DNA of 8,980 nucleotides from Candidatus Gallibacteroides avistercoris. GTDB taxonomy: Bacteria; Bacteroidota; Bacteroidia; Bacteroidales; CHK158-818. Below the pieces are notes generated by a model. That model did no database searches and was not told the origin of the DNA. It saw only the letters and a program-made list of their open reading frames with translations. The stretch covers positions 1 to 8,980 of the forward strand of contig DVNA01000016.1 in assembly GCA_018714665.1 (NCBI GenBank), in the 5' to 3' direction. The position numbers were made by a program, and so were the translations under genes. Of this stretch, positions 1 to 6,820 are shown piece by piece (the first letter of the stretch is position 1; each line of letters starts with the position of its first letter).

Positions 1-1
1 T

Positions 2-88
2 AGCGGGAAACGGAAAAAAACCGCCGAAGAGTTGAAAATTTCCGAACGGACCCTGTATCGGAAAATCAAAGAGTATAACCTGGAATAA
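2..88 (+). CDS. C-terminal end of a sigma-54-dependent (NtrC-type) regulator, Fis-like HTH
   Basis: Only the last 28 codons are present; the gene enters from the left edge and stops at TAA 86-88. The residues run SGKRKKTAEELKISERTLY, then RKIKEYNLE. This is the recognition part of a Fis-type helix-turn-helix: an AAxxLxISxRTLYRKIKEY pattern, where the second helix reads the DNA. Such an end is typical of NtrC-family sigma-54 activators, whose AAA+ domain would lie outside the window. In Bacteroidales, as I recall, a regulator of this kind commonly sits just before the lptE-like gene. The family call is good for the HTH; the full domain makeup is inferred. The next gene starts 35 bp downstream, so co-transcription is likely. 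Confidence 0.8.
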   Translation, partial: SGKRKKTAEELKISERTLYRKIKEYNLE

Positions 89-123
89 TCCTGGTTATTG
101 ATATTGTGCGAATTTAATCGAAT

Positions 124-624
124 ATGAAAAGAATAATAGCGATTTCTCTTGTATGCCTATTGTCGGCGTGTTCCATAAATTATCGGTTTAACGGAGCCTC
201 GATCGACTATACTACGACCAAGACCATGTCCATTGCCAATTTCCCGATCAAGGCGGCGTTGGTATATCCTCCGTTGGGTCCTGCCTTCAACGAAGCGTTG
301 CAGGATATCTTTACCCGCCAGACACGGTTGAACATGGTAAGCAGCAACGGCGATTTGCAGTTGGAAGGCGAAATTACCAACTATGCCCTTTCACCGCAGG
401 CTGTGGGTGAGGATGCCTATGCTACCAAGACCCGGTTGACCATATCGGTCAGTATTCGTTTTACCAATACGAAAGACCCCTCTCAGGATAAATCACAGTC
501 CTTTTCCGATTATCGGGACTTTGACAGTACCCAGATGTTGAACGATGTACAGGATGAATTGATTGCCGAGATCGTAGAATCGCTGGTCGATCAGATATTT
601 AATGCAACTGTTGCCAATTGGTAA
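124..624 (+). CDS. lptE: LptE-family outer-membrane lipoprotein (LPS assembly)
   Basis: A 166-residue protein with a clear lipoprotein signal peptide: a short basic start (MKR), a hydrophobic stretch to about residue 13 and the lipobox LSAC with the lipidated cysteine at C16. The mature part begins SINYRFNGASIDY and continues as a probable alpha/beta fold with segments such as LQLEGEITNYALSPQA and TRLTISVSIRFTN, which match the Bacteroidota LptE-like family as I remember it. LptE plugs the LptD barrel in the outer membrane and helps insert lipopolysaccharide. The ATG at 124 sits directly before the basic and hydrophobic residues, so the start is secure. It lies between a sigma-54 regulator and a TPR-like gene, with secG two genes on. 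I see no -7 box in the 35-bp gap upstream, so it is probably transcribed from further left. The exact partner (LptD) is inferred from the family. Confidence 0.85.
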   Translation: MKRIIAISLVCLLSACSINYRFNGASIDYTTTKTMSIANFPIKAALVYPPLGPAFNEALQDIFTRQTRLNMVSSNGDLQLEGEITNYALSPQAVGEDAYATKTRLTISVSIRFTNTKDPSQDKSQSFSDYRDFDSTQMLNDVQDELIAEIVESLVDQIFNATVANW

Positions 625-635
625 AAGAGAGATTC

Positions 636-1412
636 ATGATGATTCGATACATCCAAAATCCCGACTTGATAGGTTCGCAATCCGTTGAAGAAAGCGAACA
701 AGTGTTGCAGGAGTATCCCTATTTCGAGGCAGCGCACCTGTTGTATTTGAAGTCGGTAAAACAAACCGACGAAGCCCGCTATCAGGAGGTATTGCCTAAA
801 CATATTTGTCATGTTAAGAACAACAAGAGTCTCTTCTTTTATTCCGAGGGGTCTCGTTATCCATGGTTGCGTCTTTGTGGAGAAGTCGCAAAAGAGGATC
901 GGGAGGATACTCGCAAGCAAGATGCCGTGGAGATGATCGATTCGTGTTTAGAAGCATACCGGGCAGACAAGAAAAAGCAGACGGAGAAAGAGAAAACATC
1001 CTTTCCTGCCGATTTTGTCCCCGTGATAGATTACAGCTATCTGGTGGATAAGACAACCGCAGCTGTTCCCCGAACGGAATATCCCGAAAGACAGTCCTCG
1101 TCAAACTCTTATCAAGATAGGTTGATAGACCGGTTTATCGAAGAGGTGGCACTTCGGGAAAAGCCGTTTCAATTAGCCGCCGAAGAGCATCCTGCTCCGC
1201 AATTTCCCACAGAGTCGGAACAAGCCGTTTTATCGGACCAGGAACTTCCCTTGTCGGAAGATACAGCCCGTATTTGCATTAAACAGCATCGATATGAGGA
1301 GGCATTGCAAATAATTCAAAAATTAAGTTTGATATATCCGGAAAAAAATATTTACTTTGCAGACCAAATCAGATTTTTGCGTAAATTGATTATTAACATA
1401 AATTCCAAATAA
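636..1412 (+). CDS. Conserved hypothetical protein with TPR-like ends
   Basis: A 258-residue cytoplasmic protein (no signal peptide, no membrane segment) that I cannot name. Residues ~15-70 contain SVEESEQVLQEYPYFEAAHL and a following helix pair, like a degenerate tetratricopeptide unit. Residues ~90-205 are charged, rich in E, K, D, Q and P and look flexible. The last ~45 residues (KQHRYEEALQIIQKL, then LIYPEKNIYFADQIRFL) form a recognisable TPR-like helix pair. Two ATGs are adjacent (636 and 639); both follow a purine-rich AAGAGAGA stretch at 624-631. A TTG at 618 would extend the frame but overlaps the lptE stop and is less likely. It sits between lptE (11-bp gap) and secG (4-bp gap), so it is almost certainly in the same transcript. 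A scaffold role in envelope or secretion work is only a guess from position. Confidence 0.75.
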   Translation: MMIRYIQNPDLIGSQSVEESEQVLQEYPYFEAAHLLYLKSVKQTDEARYQEVLPKHICHVKNNKSLFFYSEGSRYPWLRLCGEVAKEDREDTRKQDAVEMIDSCLEAYRADKKKQTEKEKTSFPADFVPVIDYSYLVDKTTAAVPRTEYPERQSSSNSYQDRLIDRFIEEVALREKPFQLAAEEHPAPQFPTESEQAVLSDQELPLSEDTARICIKQHRYEEALQIIQKLSLIYPEKNIYFADQIRFLRKLIININSK

Positions 1413-1416
1413 AGAA

Positions 1417-1770
1417 ATGTACATATTTATTAGTGTTTTGGTATTGATCGCTTCTGTTCTTTTGATTCTTATTGTATTGGTTCAGAATTCAAAAGGGGGA
1501 GGTTTGGCCTCAGGGTTCTCCTCATCGAATCAGATTATGGGAGTTCGCAAGACAACCGACTTCCTCGAAAAAGCAACATGGACGCTTGCCGGTGTTGTAT
1601 TGGTTTTAAGTGTAATTGCTACGGCATTTCTTCCTAAGAATGAAACTGCCGGACAATCTGAAATCGGAACCTCTGTACAGAAGACTTTGGCAGATCCTAT
1701 GTTGGCTGCTCCTGGTTTTGATGCCGATGAAAGTGCAGTTCCCGATGTTCAAAGCGATTCAGTCAAGTAA
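1417..1770 (+). CDS. secG: Preprotein translocase subunit SecG
   Basis: A 117-residue protein with the SecG layout: a first membrane helix at about residues 2-22, the conserved cytoplasmic loop VQNSKGGGLASGF at ~22-34, a stretch SSNQIMGVRKTTDFLEKATW, then a second membrane helix at ~54-72. SecG joins SecY and SecE in the inner-membrane Sec channel and aids SecA-driven export. The tail after ~75 (about 40 residues) is acidic and variable, as is usual for the family in Bacteroidota. ATG 1417 is 4 bp past the previous stop, which indicates translational coupling. The gene is the last of the rightward operon: a strong hairpin terminator begins 28 bp after its stop. Confidence 0.95.
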   Translation: MYIFISVLVLIASVLLILIVLVQNSKGGGLASGFSSSNQIMGVRKTTDFLEKATWTLAGVVLVLSVIATAFLPKNETAGQSEIGTSVQKTLADPMLAAPGFDADESAVPDVQSDSVK

Positions 1771-1798
1771 TATCTTTGAAAGCAGTTGTTGTTAAGAT

Positions 1799-1835
1799 AA
1801 AAAACGGCTGTCCTGAATAAGGACGGCCGTTTTTT
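1799..1835. terminator. Bidirectional rho-independent terminator between secG and miaA
   Basis: Left arm ACGGCTGTCC (1804-1813), loop TGAATAA (1814-1820), right arm GGACGGCCGT (1821-1830): a 10-bp stem with one G-U wobble. Six A residues precede it (1799-1804) and six T residues follow (1830-1835), so it has a U-tract in either transcript direction. It ends the rightward lptE-secG transcript and can also end the leftward pepT-gcvT-miaA transcript, whose last stop is at 1869. Confidence 0.92.
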
Positions 1836-1868
1836 GTAAAAAAGAGTTCCTGACAAAAGAGTTCTTTT

Positions 1869-2804
1869 TTATTGTTTGAGAGATTTCTCCTCTTCTCTGT
1901 TGAGCTGTTGGTCGATATAGGCGAAGATTTCATTTACCTGGTCGGGATGAAACCACGTGATTCGGTTGTCTTTCTTGAACCAGGTTATCTGTTTCTTGGC
2001 GTAAACCCGGGTGTTGCGTTTTATCTTCTCGATGGCTTCCGGCAATGACCAATTTCCGTCTAAATATTGGAAAAGTTCTTTGTAGCCTACCGTATTCAAG
2101 GCATTCAGGTGGCGGAATGGATAGACCCTCCGGGCCTCATCCAACCATCCCTCGTGAAGCATGGTCTCTACCCGGTCGTTTATGCGTCGGAATAACTCTT
2201 CCCGTTCGCGTTGCAACCCTATTTTCAAAATCCGGAATGGCCGCTCCTTTTCCCGTTGGGTCCTCAATGCAGAATAAGGTTGTCCGGTAATACGGCAAAT
2301 CTCTATGGCGTGTATAATCCGCTTGTGGTTCTTCAAATCTACCTGTTGGTAATACAAGGGGTCCAGCAGTTTCAATTCGGCGCGGATGGCATCCAGTCCC
2401 TCTTCCCGGTATTTTTTCAATACACATGCTCTTGTCTCCTCGTCTATGGTGGGCAGGTCGTCTATCCCTTTGCATACGGCATCGATGTACATCATCGACC
2501 CACCGGTCATCATTACCTGTCGGTGAGTTGAAAACAACGAAGGGAGAAGCTCCATGACCTCCTCCTCGAAGCGGGCGGCGCTGTAATAGTCGTCCAGGGA
2601 GAGAGTTCCTACGAAATGGTGCCTTACCCGTTTGAGTTGCTCCTGGGTAGGGGCAGCCGTCCCGATAGGCAGGCTGCGGTAAATTTGCCGGCTGTCCGAC
2701 GAGATGATTTCGGTATGGTATCTTTCGGCAATTTGCAGGCTGAGTTCCGTTTTCCCTATGCCGGTAGGCCCGATCAGTACGATAAGTGTGTTTTCCTTAT
2801 TCAT
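1869..2804 (-). CDS. miaA: tRNA dimethylallyltransferase MiaA
   Basis: A 311-residue enzyme that transfers a dimethylallyl group to N6 of A37 in tRNAs reading UNN codons, the first step before MiaB methylthiolation. Motifs, numbered from the start chosen here: P-loop GPTGIGKT at 12-19, ISSDSRQIYRSLPIGTAAP at ~34-52 with the catalytic Asp37, DDYYSAARFEEE at ~71-82, and MTGGSMMYIDAV at ~99-110. Later segments KNHKRIIHAIEI, LNTVGYKELFQYLDG and RNTRVYAKKQITWFK are typical MiaA tRNA-contacting parts. The frame is open to an ATG at 2855, but that codon lies inside a perfect hairpin and adds 17 residues with no family counterpart. The ATG at 2804 gives the usual MiaA start (MNKENTLIVLIGPTG), so I prefer it. 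It is the last gene of the leftward pepT-gcvT-miaA group; I see no -7 box in the 93-bp gap before it. Confidence 0.95.
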   Translation of the reverse strand: MNKENTLIVLIGPTGIGKTELSLQIAERYHTEIISSDSRQIYRSLPIGTAAPTQEQLKRVRHHFVGTLSLDDYYSAARFEEEVMELLPSLFSTHRQVMMTGGSMMYIDAVCKGIDDLPTIDEETRACVLKKYREEGLDAIRAELKLLDPLYYQQVDLKNHKRIIHAIEICRITGQPYSALRTQREKERPFRILKIGLQREREELFRRINDRVETMLHEGWLDEARRVYPFRHLNALNTVGYKELFQYLDGNWSLPEAIEKIKRNTRVYAKKQITWFKKDNRITWFHPDQVNEIFAYIDQQLNREEEKSLKQ

Positions 2805-2836
2805 CCGGTGGTCGAGAATGTTTTTGTAAGAGGGGA

Positions 2837-2867
2837 AAATGTCCGGGAACAACATTCCCGGACATTT
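2837..2867 (-). other. Perfect 13-bp-stem hairpin between gcvT and miaA (possible weak terminator or processing site)
   Basis: AAATGTCCGGGAA (2837-2849) and TTCCCGGACATTT (2855-2867) are exact reverse complements around a 5-base loop. On the transcribed (-) strand the stem lies 30 bp after the gcvT stop and 32 bp before the preferred miaA start. Its 3' side is followed by TCCCC, not a U-tract, so it is not a classic intrinsic terminator. It may protect the gcvT 3' end or lower expression of miaA; this is inference. Confidence 0.7.
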
Positions 2868-2897
2868 CTCAGCGATATTTATTCAGCCATGTTTTCC

Positions 2898-3983
2898 CTA
2901 TTTGCGAAAAGGTAATTTTACCACTTCGGCTGCGATATTCTTGTTGCGGATGCGGATAAATATCTCTGAGCCTACCGTAGACAGTTCCGGTTTTACGTAG
3001 CCTAACCCGATACCCTCTTTGGTGGTGGGAGAGATTGTGCCGGAAGTTACTACCCCTACGGTGTTGTTTTGCCCGTCGGCTATTTCGTATCCGTGACGGG
3101 GAATTCCTCTCTCTCTCAATTTGAAGGCACAGAGTTTCCGGCTTACGCCCGCGGCTTTTTGCTGTTCCAGGATTGCCCTGCCGACAAAATCCTTGTTGTC
3201 GATGAATTTGGTAATCCATCCCAGACCTGCTTCCAAAGGCGATGTGGTGTCGTCCAGATCGTTTCCGTAGAGGCAGTAGCCCATTTCCAATCTGAGCGTG
3301 TCCCGGGCGCCCAATCCGATGGGTTGAATACCTTCCTCTTTCCCGGCTTCAAAGATGGCGTTCCAGATGGTGTCGGCATCTTTCGGAGAGAAATAGAGCT
3401 CGAATCCGCCCGCACCGGTATATCCGGTGTTGGAGATGATTACCGGTTGGCATCCGGCAAACGTCCCTGTTTCGAATGCGTAGTAGGGAATCCGGTCGAG
3501 GGGAGTAGGGGTAAGTTTCTGTAAAATATCTATGGCTTTGGGGCCCTGTATGGCTAATTGAGCTGTCCGGTCGGAAGCATTTTCCAATATGGCGCCCGCT
3601 TGGTTGTGGGTGTTGCACCAGTTCCAGTCCTTCTCAATGTTGGAGGCGTTTACCACCAACAGATATTTTTGCGGTTCTACGTGATAGACCAGCAGGTCAT
3701 CCACGATACCTCCCTGCTCGTTGGGGAAACAGGTGTATTGCGCTTTTCCTAACGGGAGCTTGCTGACATCGTTCGAGGTAACGTGTTGCAGAAATTCCAG
3801 TGCATGGTCGCCGGTTACCCAGAACTCGCCCATGTGGGAGACGTCGAAAACTCCCGCTTTGGATACCACACAAAGGTGTTCGTCTATGATGCCTGAATAT
3901 TCGATGGGCATATTGTATCCGGCAAATTCGTGCATTTTGGCCCCTAAGGCGATGTGTTTCTCTGTAAAGGGTGTTGTCTTCAT
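2898..3983 (-). CDS. gcvT: Glycine cleavage system T protein (aminomethyltransferase)
   Basis: A 361-residue enzyme, the usual GcvT length. It takes the aminomethyl group from lipoylated H protein and passes one carbon to tetrahydrofolate, releasing ammonia. Visible family features in order: HEFAGYNMPIEYSGIIDEH (~18-36), GVFDVSHMGEFWVTG (~44-58), TSNDVSKLPLGKAQYT (~69-84), NEQGGIVDDLLVYH (~88-101; Asp96 fits the folate-binding/catalytic aspartate), then QGPKAIDIL, NTGYTGAGGFELYFSP, LGARDTLRLEMGYCLYGNDL, and the C-terminal barrel with TSGTISPTTKEGIGLGYV. ATG 3983 directly starts the conserved MKTTPFTEKH. It lies 17 bp downstream of pepT and is surely co-transcribed with it. Genes for the P and H proteins are not in the window, so the cleavage system must be encoded at separate sites. 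Confidence 0.97.
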   Translation of the reverse strand: MKTTPFTEKHIALGAKMHEFAGYNMPIEYSGIIDEHLCVVSKAGVFDVSHMGEFWVTGDHALEFLQHVTSNDVSKLPLGKAQYTCFPNEQGGIVDDLLVYHVEPQKYLLVVNASNIEKDWNWCNTHNQAGAILENASDRTAQLAIQGPKAIDILQKLTPTPLDRIPYYAFETGTFAGCQPVIISNTGYTGAGGFELYFSPKDADTIWNAIFEAGKEEGIQPIGLGARDTLRLEMGYCLYGNDLDDTTSPLEAGLGWITKFIDNKDFVGRAILEQQKAAGVSRKLCAFKLRERGIPRHGYEIADGQNNTVGVVTSGTISPTTKEGIGLGYVKPELSTVGSEIFIRIRNKNIAAEVVKLPFRK

Positions 3984-4000
3984 AACAGTTGGGTATTAAA

Positions 4001-5221
4001 CTATTTTTGAGCGGTTAGCTTGGCAATGTTTACAATGACTTCCATGGCCTTTTCCATAGAGTGGATGGGGACGAATTCGTATCTTCCGTGGAAATTATGT
4101 CCCCCGGCAAAGAGGTTCGGACAAGGTAGCCCTTTGAACGATAGCTGTGCGCCGTCGGTCCCACCCCGTACGGGACGTACCTGAGCTACGATACCGGCCT
4201 CTTTCATGGCTTCGGCGGCCGTTTCGACGATGTGCATCACCGGTTCTACCATTTCGCGCATATTGTAATATTGGTCGGTTATCTCGATGCTGGCGCAGTC
4301 GGGGAATTCGTTGTTGATTTTTCTGCTCAGGTGTTCGAGCTCCTTTTTCCGCCGTTCAAAACGGTCGCGGTCGTGGTCGCGAATGATGTATGTCAGGACG
4401 GTTTTCTCTACCGATCCTTCAAACCCGATCAGGTGGTAAAACCCTTCGTATCCTTCCGTATGTTCGGGTGTCTCCCAGCGAGGCAGCATGATGGCATACT
4501 GGTTGGCGATACGGATGGAGTTTATCATCTTGTGTTTGGCGTAACCGGGATGTACGTTCCGGCCCTTGAAGGTTATCTTGGCTACGGCGGCGTTGAAGTT
4601 TTCGTATTCCAATTCGCCGATCTCTCCCCCGTCGAGGGTATAGGCCCATGCGGCACCGAAATTTTGTACGTTGAATTTGTGTGCCCCTTTACCGATTTCT
4701 TCGTCCGGAGTGAATGCCACCCGTATTTTCCCGTGTTTTATTTCGGGGTGTTGTTTCAGGTAATCCATGGCCGAGATGATTTCGGCAATACCGGCTTTGT
4801 CGTCAGCCCCTAAAAGCGTTTTTCCGTTGGTAACGATCAAATCTTCGCCGATGTATTTTTTCAATTCCGGGAACTCCTTCGGATCAAGCAGGATGTTTTC
4901 TTCTGCACAGAGGGTAATCACCCCTCCGTCGTAATTCTTTACGATTCGCGGACTGACATTGTGCCCGCTTAAATCGGGACTGGTATCCAGGTGGGCGATG
5001 AAGCCGATTACGGGTACCTCTTTGTCCGTGTTGGCTGGGAGCGAGGCCATCAGGTAGCCGTTTTCGTCTAACGAAATCTCGGTCATCCCGATCTGTTTCA
5101 ACTCCTTTTGCAGGGCCTGGGCAAAAATCATCTGTCCCGGGGTGCTGGGTGTCATATGGGTCAGTTCGTCCGATTGTGTGTCGTACTTGGTGTAGCTAAG
5201 GAATCTGTCAACTACATTCAT
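4001..5221 (-). CDS. pepT: Peptidase T (tripeptide aminopeptidase)
   Basis: A 406-residue M20B-family zinc peptidase that removes the N-terminal residue from tripeptides in the cytoplasm. Metal and catalytic motifs are all in place: IAHLDTSPD with His77 and Asp79, LLGADDKAG with the bridging Asp140, FTPDEEIG with Glu174-Glu175, YTLDGGEIGE with Asp197, and NFHGRYEF with the last zinc ligand His377. The substrate-binding RGGTDGAQLSFKGLP segment is at ~351-365. Between ~205 and 320 lies the lid/dimerisation domain (KITFKGRNVHPGYAKHKM at its start). ATG 5221 gives the family start (MNVVDRFLSYTKYDTQSDE). It is the first gene of the leftward group, with a -7 box about 48 bp upstream and gcvT 17 bp downstream. 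Peptide breakdown and glycine use may be linked metabolically; that is inference. Confidence 0.97.
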   Translation of the reverse strand: MNVVDRFLSYTKYDTQSDELTHMTPSTPGQMIFAQALQKELKQIGMTEISLDENGYLMASLPANTDKEVPVIGFIAHLDTSPDLSGHNVSPRIVKNYDGGVITLCAEENILLDPKEFPELKKYIGEDLIVTNGKTLLGADDKAGIAEIISAMDYLKQHPEIKHGKIRVAFTPDEEIGKGAHKFNVQNFGAAWAYTLDGGEIGELEYENFNAAVAKITFKGRNVHPGYAKHKMINSIRIANQYAIMLPRWETPEHTEGYEGFYHLIGFEGSVEKTVLTYIIRDHDRDRFERRKKELEHLSRKINNEFPDCASIEITDQYYNMREMVEPVMHIVETAAEAMKEAGIVAQVRPVRGGTDGAQLSFKGLPCPNLFAGGHNFHGRYEFVPIHSMEKAMEVIVNIAKLTAQK

Positions 5222-5268
5222 AGCTGTAAATATTTAAGGATTGATAGTCATGTTGTAAAAAACTCAAA

Positions 5269-5276
5269 CAAAGATA
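5269..5276 (-). promoter_or_regulatory. -7 box of the pepT-gcvT promoter
   Basis: Read on the - strand the sequence is TATCTTTG, an exact match to the Bacteroidota -7 consensus TAnnTTTG. Transcription would start near 5263 and leave a leader of about 40 bases before the pepT ATG. I do not see a TTTG at the expected -33 spacing. Confidence 0.6.
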
Positions 5277-5288
5277 AAACTTTTTACA

Positions 5289-5296
5289 TACATTTG
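5289..5296 (+). promoter_or_regulatory. -7 box of the nuclease-gene promoter
   Basis: TACATTTG matches TAnnTTTG exactly. Transcription would start near 5302, about 29 bases before the ATG at 5331. No clear -33 TTTG is seen. It lies 12 bp from the oppositely directed pepT -7 box, so the two promoters overlap. Confidence 0.6.
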
Positions 5297-5330
5297 TACG
5301 ATGATTGAATCGGAATAATCGCTTGTTTTT

Positions 5331-6284
5331 ATGGGAAAGAGGAAAAAAAGAAAGAAATCCTCCCGAGGCGGGTTTCGGGCGCTGGTATGGGTATTCCTTT
5401 TTGCGGCCTTCGTCTCGTTTGTATTGTACGGCGTATGGCAGGTGTTGCAGTACAAAGGAGCCGATACGTCCATAGCGATGCCTAAGGGAAATGTATTGCA
5501 TCTTCAAGAGCATCGCGTAGTAGAAAAGGGCTCCGAAAATCGTTCTGTCGCGACCCCGAAACGAGGGATACGGCATCCGTACAAGAATCTGGAAGTGCCG
5601 CGTAACGTATCGACCCAGAAAAGAAAAGAGCAGCTCATCGAGCATACCGGTTATACGGTTTCTTACAATGCCGATTGGAGAATTCCCAACTGGGTAGGGT
5701 ATGAGTTGTTGCGCAGCGAGCTGGAAGGAGGCGTAAAACGCAGCGATAACTTTATGCCTGATCCGCAGGTAAAGAAAAAGTCGGCCGAGAACAGCGATTA
5801 CCGTCGTTCCGGTTTCGATCGGGGGCACATGGCTCCGGCCGGAGATATGACTTGGGATAAACAGGCTATGCAGGAGTCGTTTTATTTCAGCAATATCTGC
5901 CCGCAAAATCCCAGCCTCAATAGTGGCGCATGGCGTTTGTTGGAAGAGCAAATCCGTTTATGGGCCAAAAAAGACAGTGCCGTGGTGGTGGTTTGTGGCC
6001 CCATCGTGAATCCGTCCCGTAAGATGAAAAAAATCGGGAAAAACGGCGTAGTTGTCCCTTCCTCCTTTTTTAAGGTAGTATTGGTCCCTTACGGCGATCG
6101 TCCCAAAGGAATAGGTTTTCTCTTCAAAAACAGCGATACCTCCAAGCCGTTCCGGGAGTTTGCAGTTTCGATAGACAGTGTAGAGTCGGTAACGGGGCTG
6201 GACTTTTTTGCACCGTTACCCGATACGGTGGAGTTGCGCGTTGAGGCCTCCTTTTCGCTGGATGACTGGTCGTGGCGCCGTTAA
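5331..6284 (+). CDS. Membrane-anchored DNA/RNA non-specific endonuclease (beta-beta-alpha metal type)
   Basis: A 317-residue protein. Residues 1-16 are very basic (MGKRKKRKKSSRGGFR) and are followed by one membrane helix at ~17-39, so the enzyme domain should face the periplasm, anchored to the inner membrane. After a linker comes a Serratia-nuclease/NUC1-like domain (~85-315): YTVSYNADWRIPNWVGYEL, then SGFDRGHMAPAGDM with the DRGH motif and catalytic His166, then FYFSNICPQNPSLNSGAWRL with Asn197 as magnesium ligand and Glu205 at the same +8 spacing as in Serratia nuclease. All key residues are present, so it should be active. It would cut DNA or RNA without sequence preference; likely roles are nucleic-acid scavenging or degradation of incoming DNA, but nothing here decides. 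It stands alone as a rightward gene with its own -7 box, and its stop overlaps the converging chrA stop. No partner immunity gene is seen. Confidence 0.92.
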   Translation: MGKRKKRKKSSRGGFRALVWVFLFAAFVSFVLYGVWQVLQYKGADTSIAMPKGNVLHLQEHRVVEKGSENRSVATPKRGIRHPYKNLEVPRNVSTQKRKEQLIEHTGYTVSYNADWRIPNWVGYELLRSELEGGVKRSDNFMPDPQVKKKSAENSDYRRSGFDRGHMAPAGDMTWDKQAMQESFYFSNICPQNPSLNSGAWRLLEEQIRLWAKKDSAVVVVCGPIVNPSRKMKKIGKNGVVVPSSFFKVVLVPYGDRPKGIGFLFKNSDTSKPFREFAVSIDSVESVTGLDFFAPLPDTVELRVEASFSLDDWSWRR

Positions 6285-6805
6285 TAGATGAAATATCCCG
6301 CACATCCCGCTATTACGATTACCCAAATGGGATGTATCTGGGTTTTTCGGACAACCAGCAGGGAGAGGGCGGCGATGATGACGGCGCGGTAGTCTGCAAA
6401 ATTCTCTTTGTTCATCAGTAGCAGGGCGGCCGAGGCGATCAGACCCACCACAACGGGCCGCAGTCCCATGAAGATGCTCTTTATGTAGGGATTGTTGTGG
6501 TTCTTCAACAAGAACCGGCTTATCAACAGCACCAGTATGAACGAGGGCAGACAAACAGCTGTTGTAGCCAACGCTGCTCCCCATACCGAACCGGTTGCCG
6601 TATATCCTATGTAGGTGGCACTGTTGATACCGATGGGGCCGGGTGTCATTTGTGAGATGGCCACAATGTCGGTAAACTCTTGCGAGGTAAGCCATTGGTG
6701 GTGTTCTACCACTTCGTATTGGATGAGCGACAGCATGGCATATCCGCCGCCGAATCCGAACAACCCGATTTTCAGATAGACCCAGAGTAATTGAAGATAT
6801 ATCAT
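6281..6805 (-). CDS. Chromate transporter family protein, second of a short-chain pair
   Basis: A 174-residue very hydrophobic protein, a single CHR domain (half of a long-chain ChrA). The start carries the family signature GLFGFGGGYAMLSLIQYEVV (~14-33), followed by the WLTSQEFTDIVAISQMTPGP segment (~38-57) with IGINSATYIGY, then about four to five membrane helices with a GLRPVVVGLIASA stretch around 115-127. It is 15 bp downstream of the other chr gene and must work with it, probably as a heterodimer as known for two-gene short-chain ChrA systems. True substrate is unsettled: many family members in anaerobes have not been tested for chromate. The TAA at 6281-6283 overlaps the convergent nuclease stop; no terminator is visible there. 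Confidence 0.9.
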   Translation of the reverse strand: MIYLQLLWVYLKIGLFGFGGGYAMLSLIQYEVVEHHQWLTSQEFTDIVAISQMTPGPIGINSATYIGYTATGSVWGAALATTAVCLPSFILVLLISRFLLKNHNNPYIKSIFMGLRPVVVGLIASAALLLMNKENFADYRAVIIAALSLLVVRKTQIHPIWVIVIAGCAGYFIY

Positions 6806-6820
6806 ACTTCCGTTCTTGTT

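Noticed and set aside
1771..1778. TATCTTTG just after the secG stop, 20 bp before the terminator: possible promoter of a ~50-base small RNA
   Set aside because: A TAnnTTTG is expected about twice per strand in 9 kb by chance, there is no -33 TTTG, and it directly abuts the secG stop codon.
1840..1864. Direct repeat AAAAGAGTTC at 1840-1849 and 1855-1864
   Set aside because: Ten bases, AT-rich, between a terminator and a stop codon; chance or slippage is sufficient.
4232..4813. 193-codon open frame antisense to pepT
   Set aside because: Shadow of the pepT codons; pepT has all family motifs and no stop or shift.
5208..5951. Long open frame (247 codons) antisense to the nuclease gene
   Set aside because: No recognisable domain; it is covered by the well-supported nuclease frame, and its start lies within the nuclease coding region.
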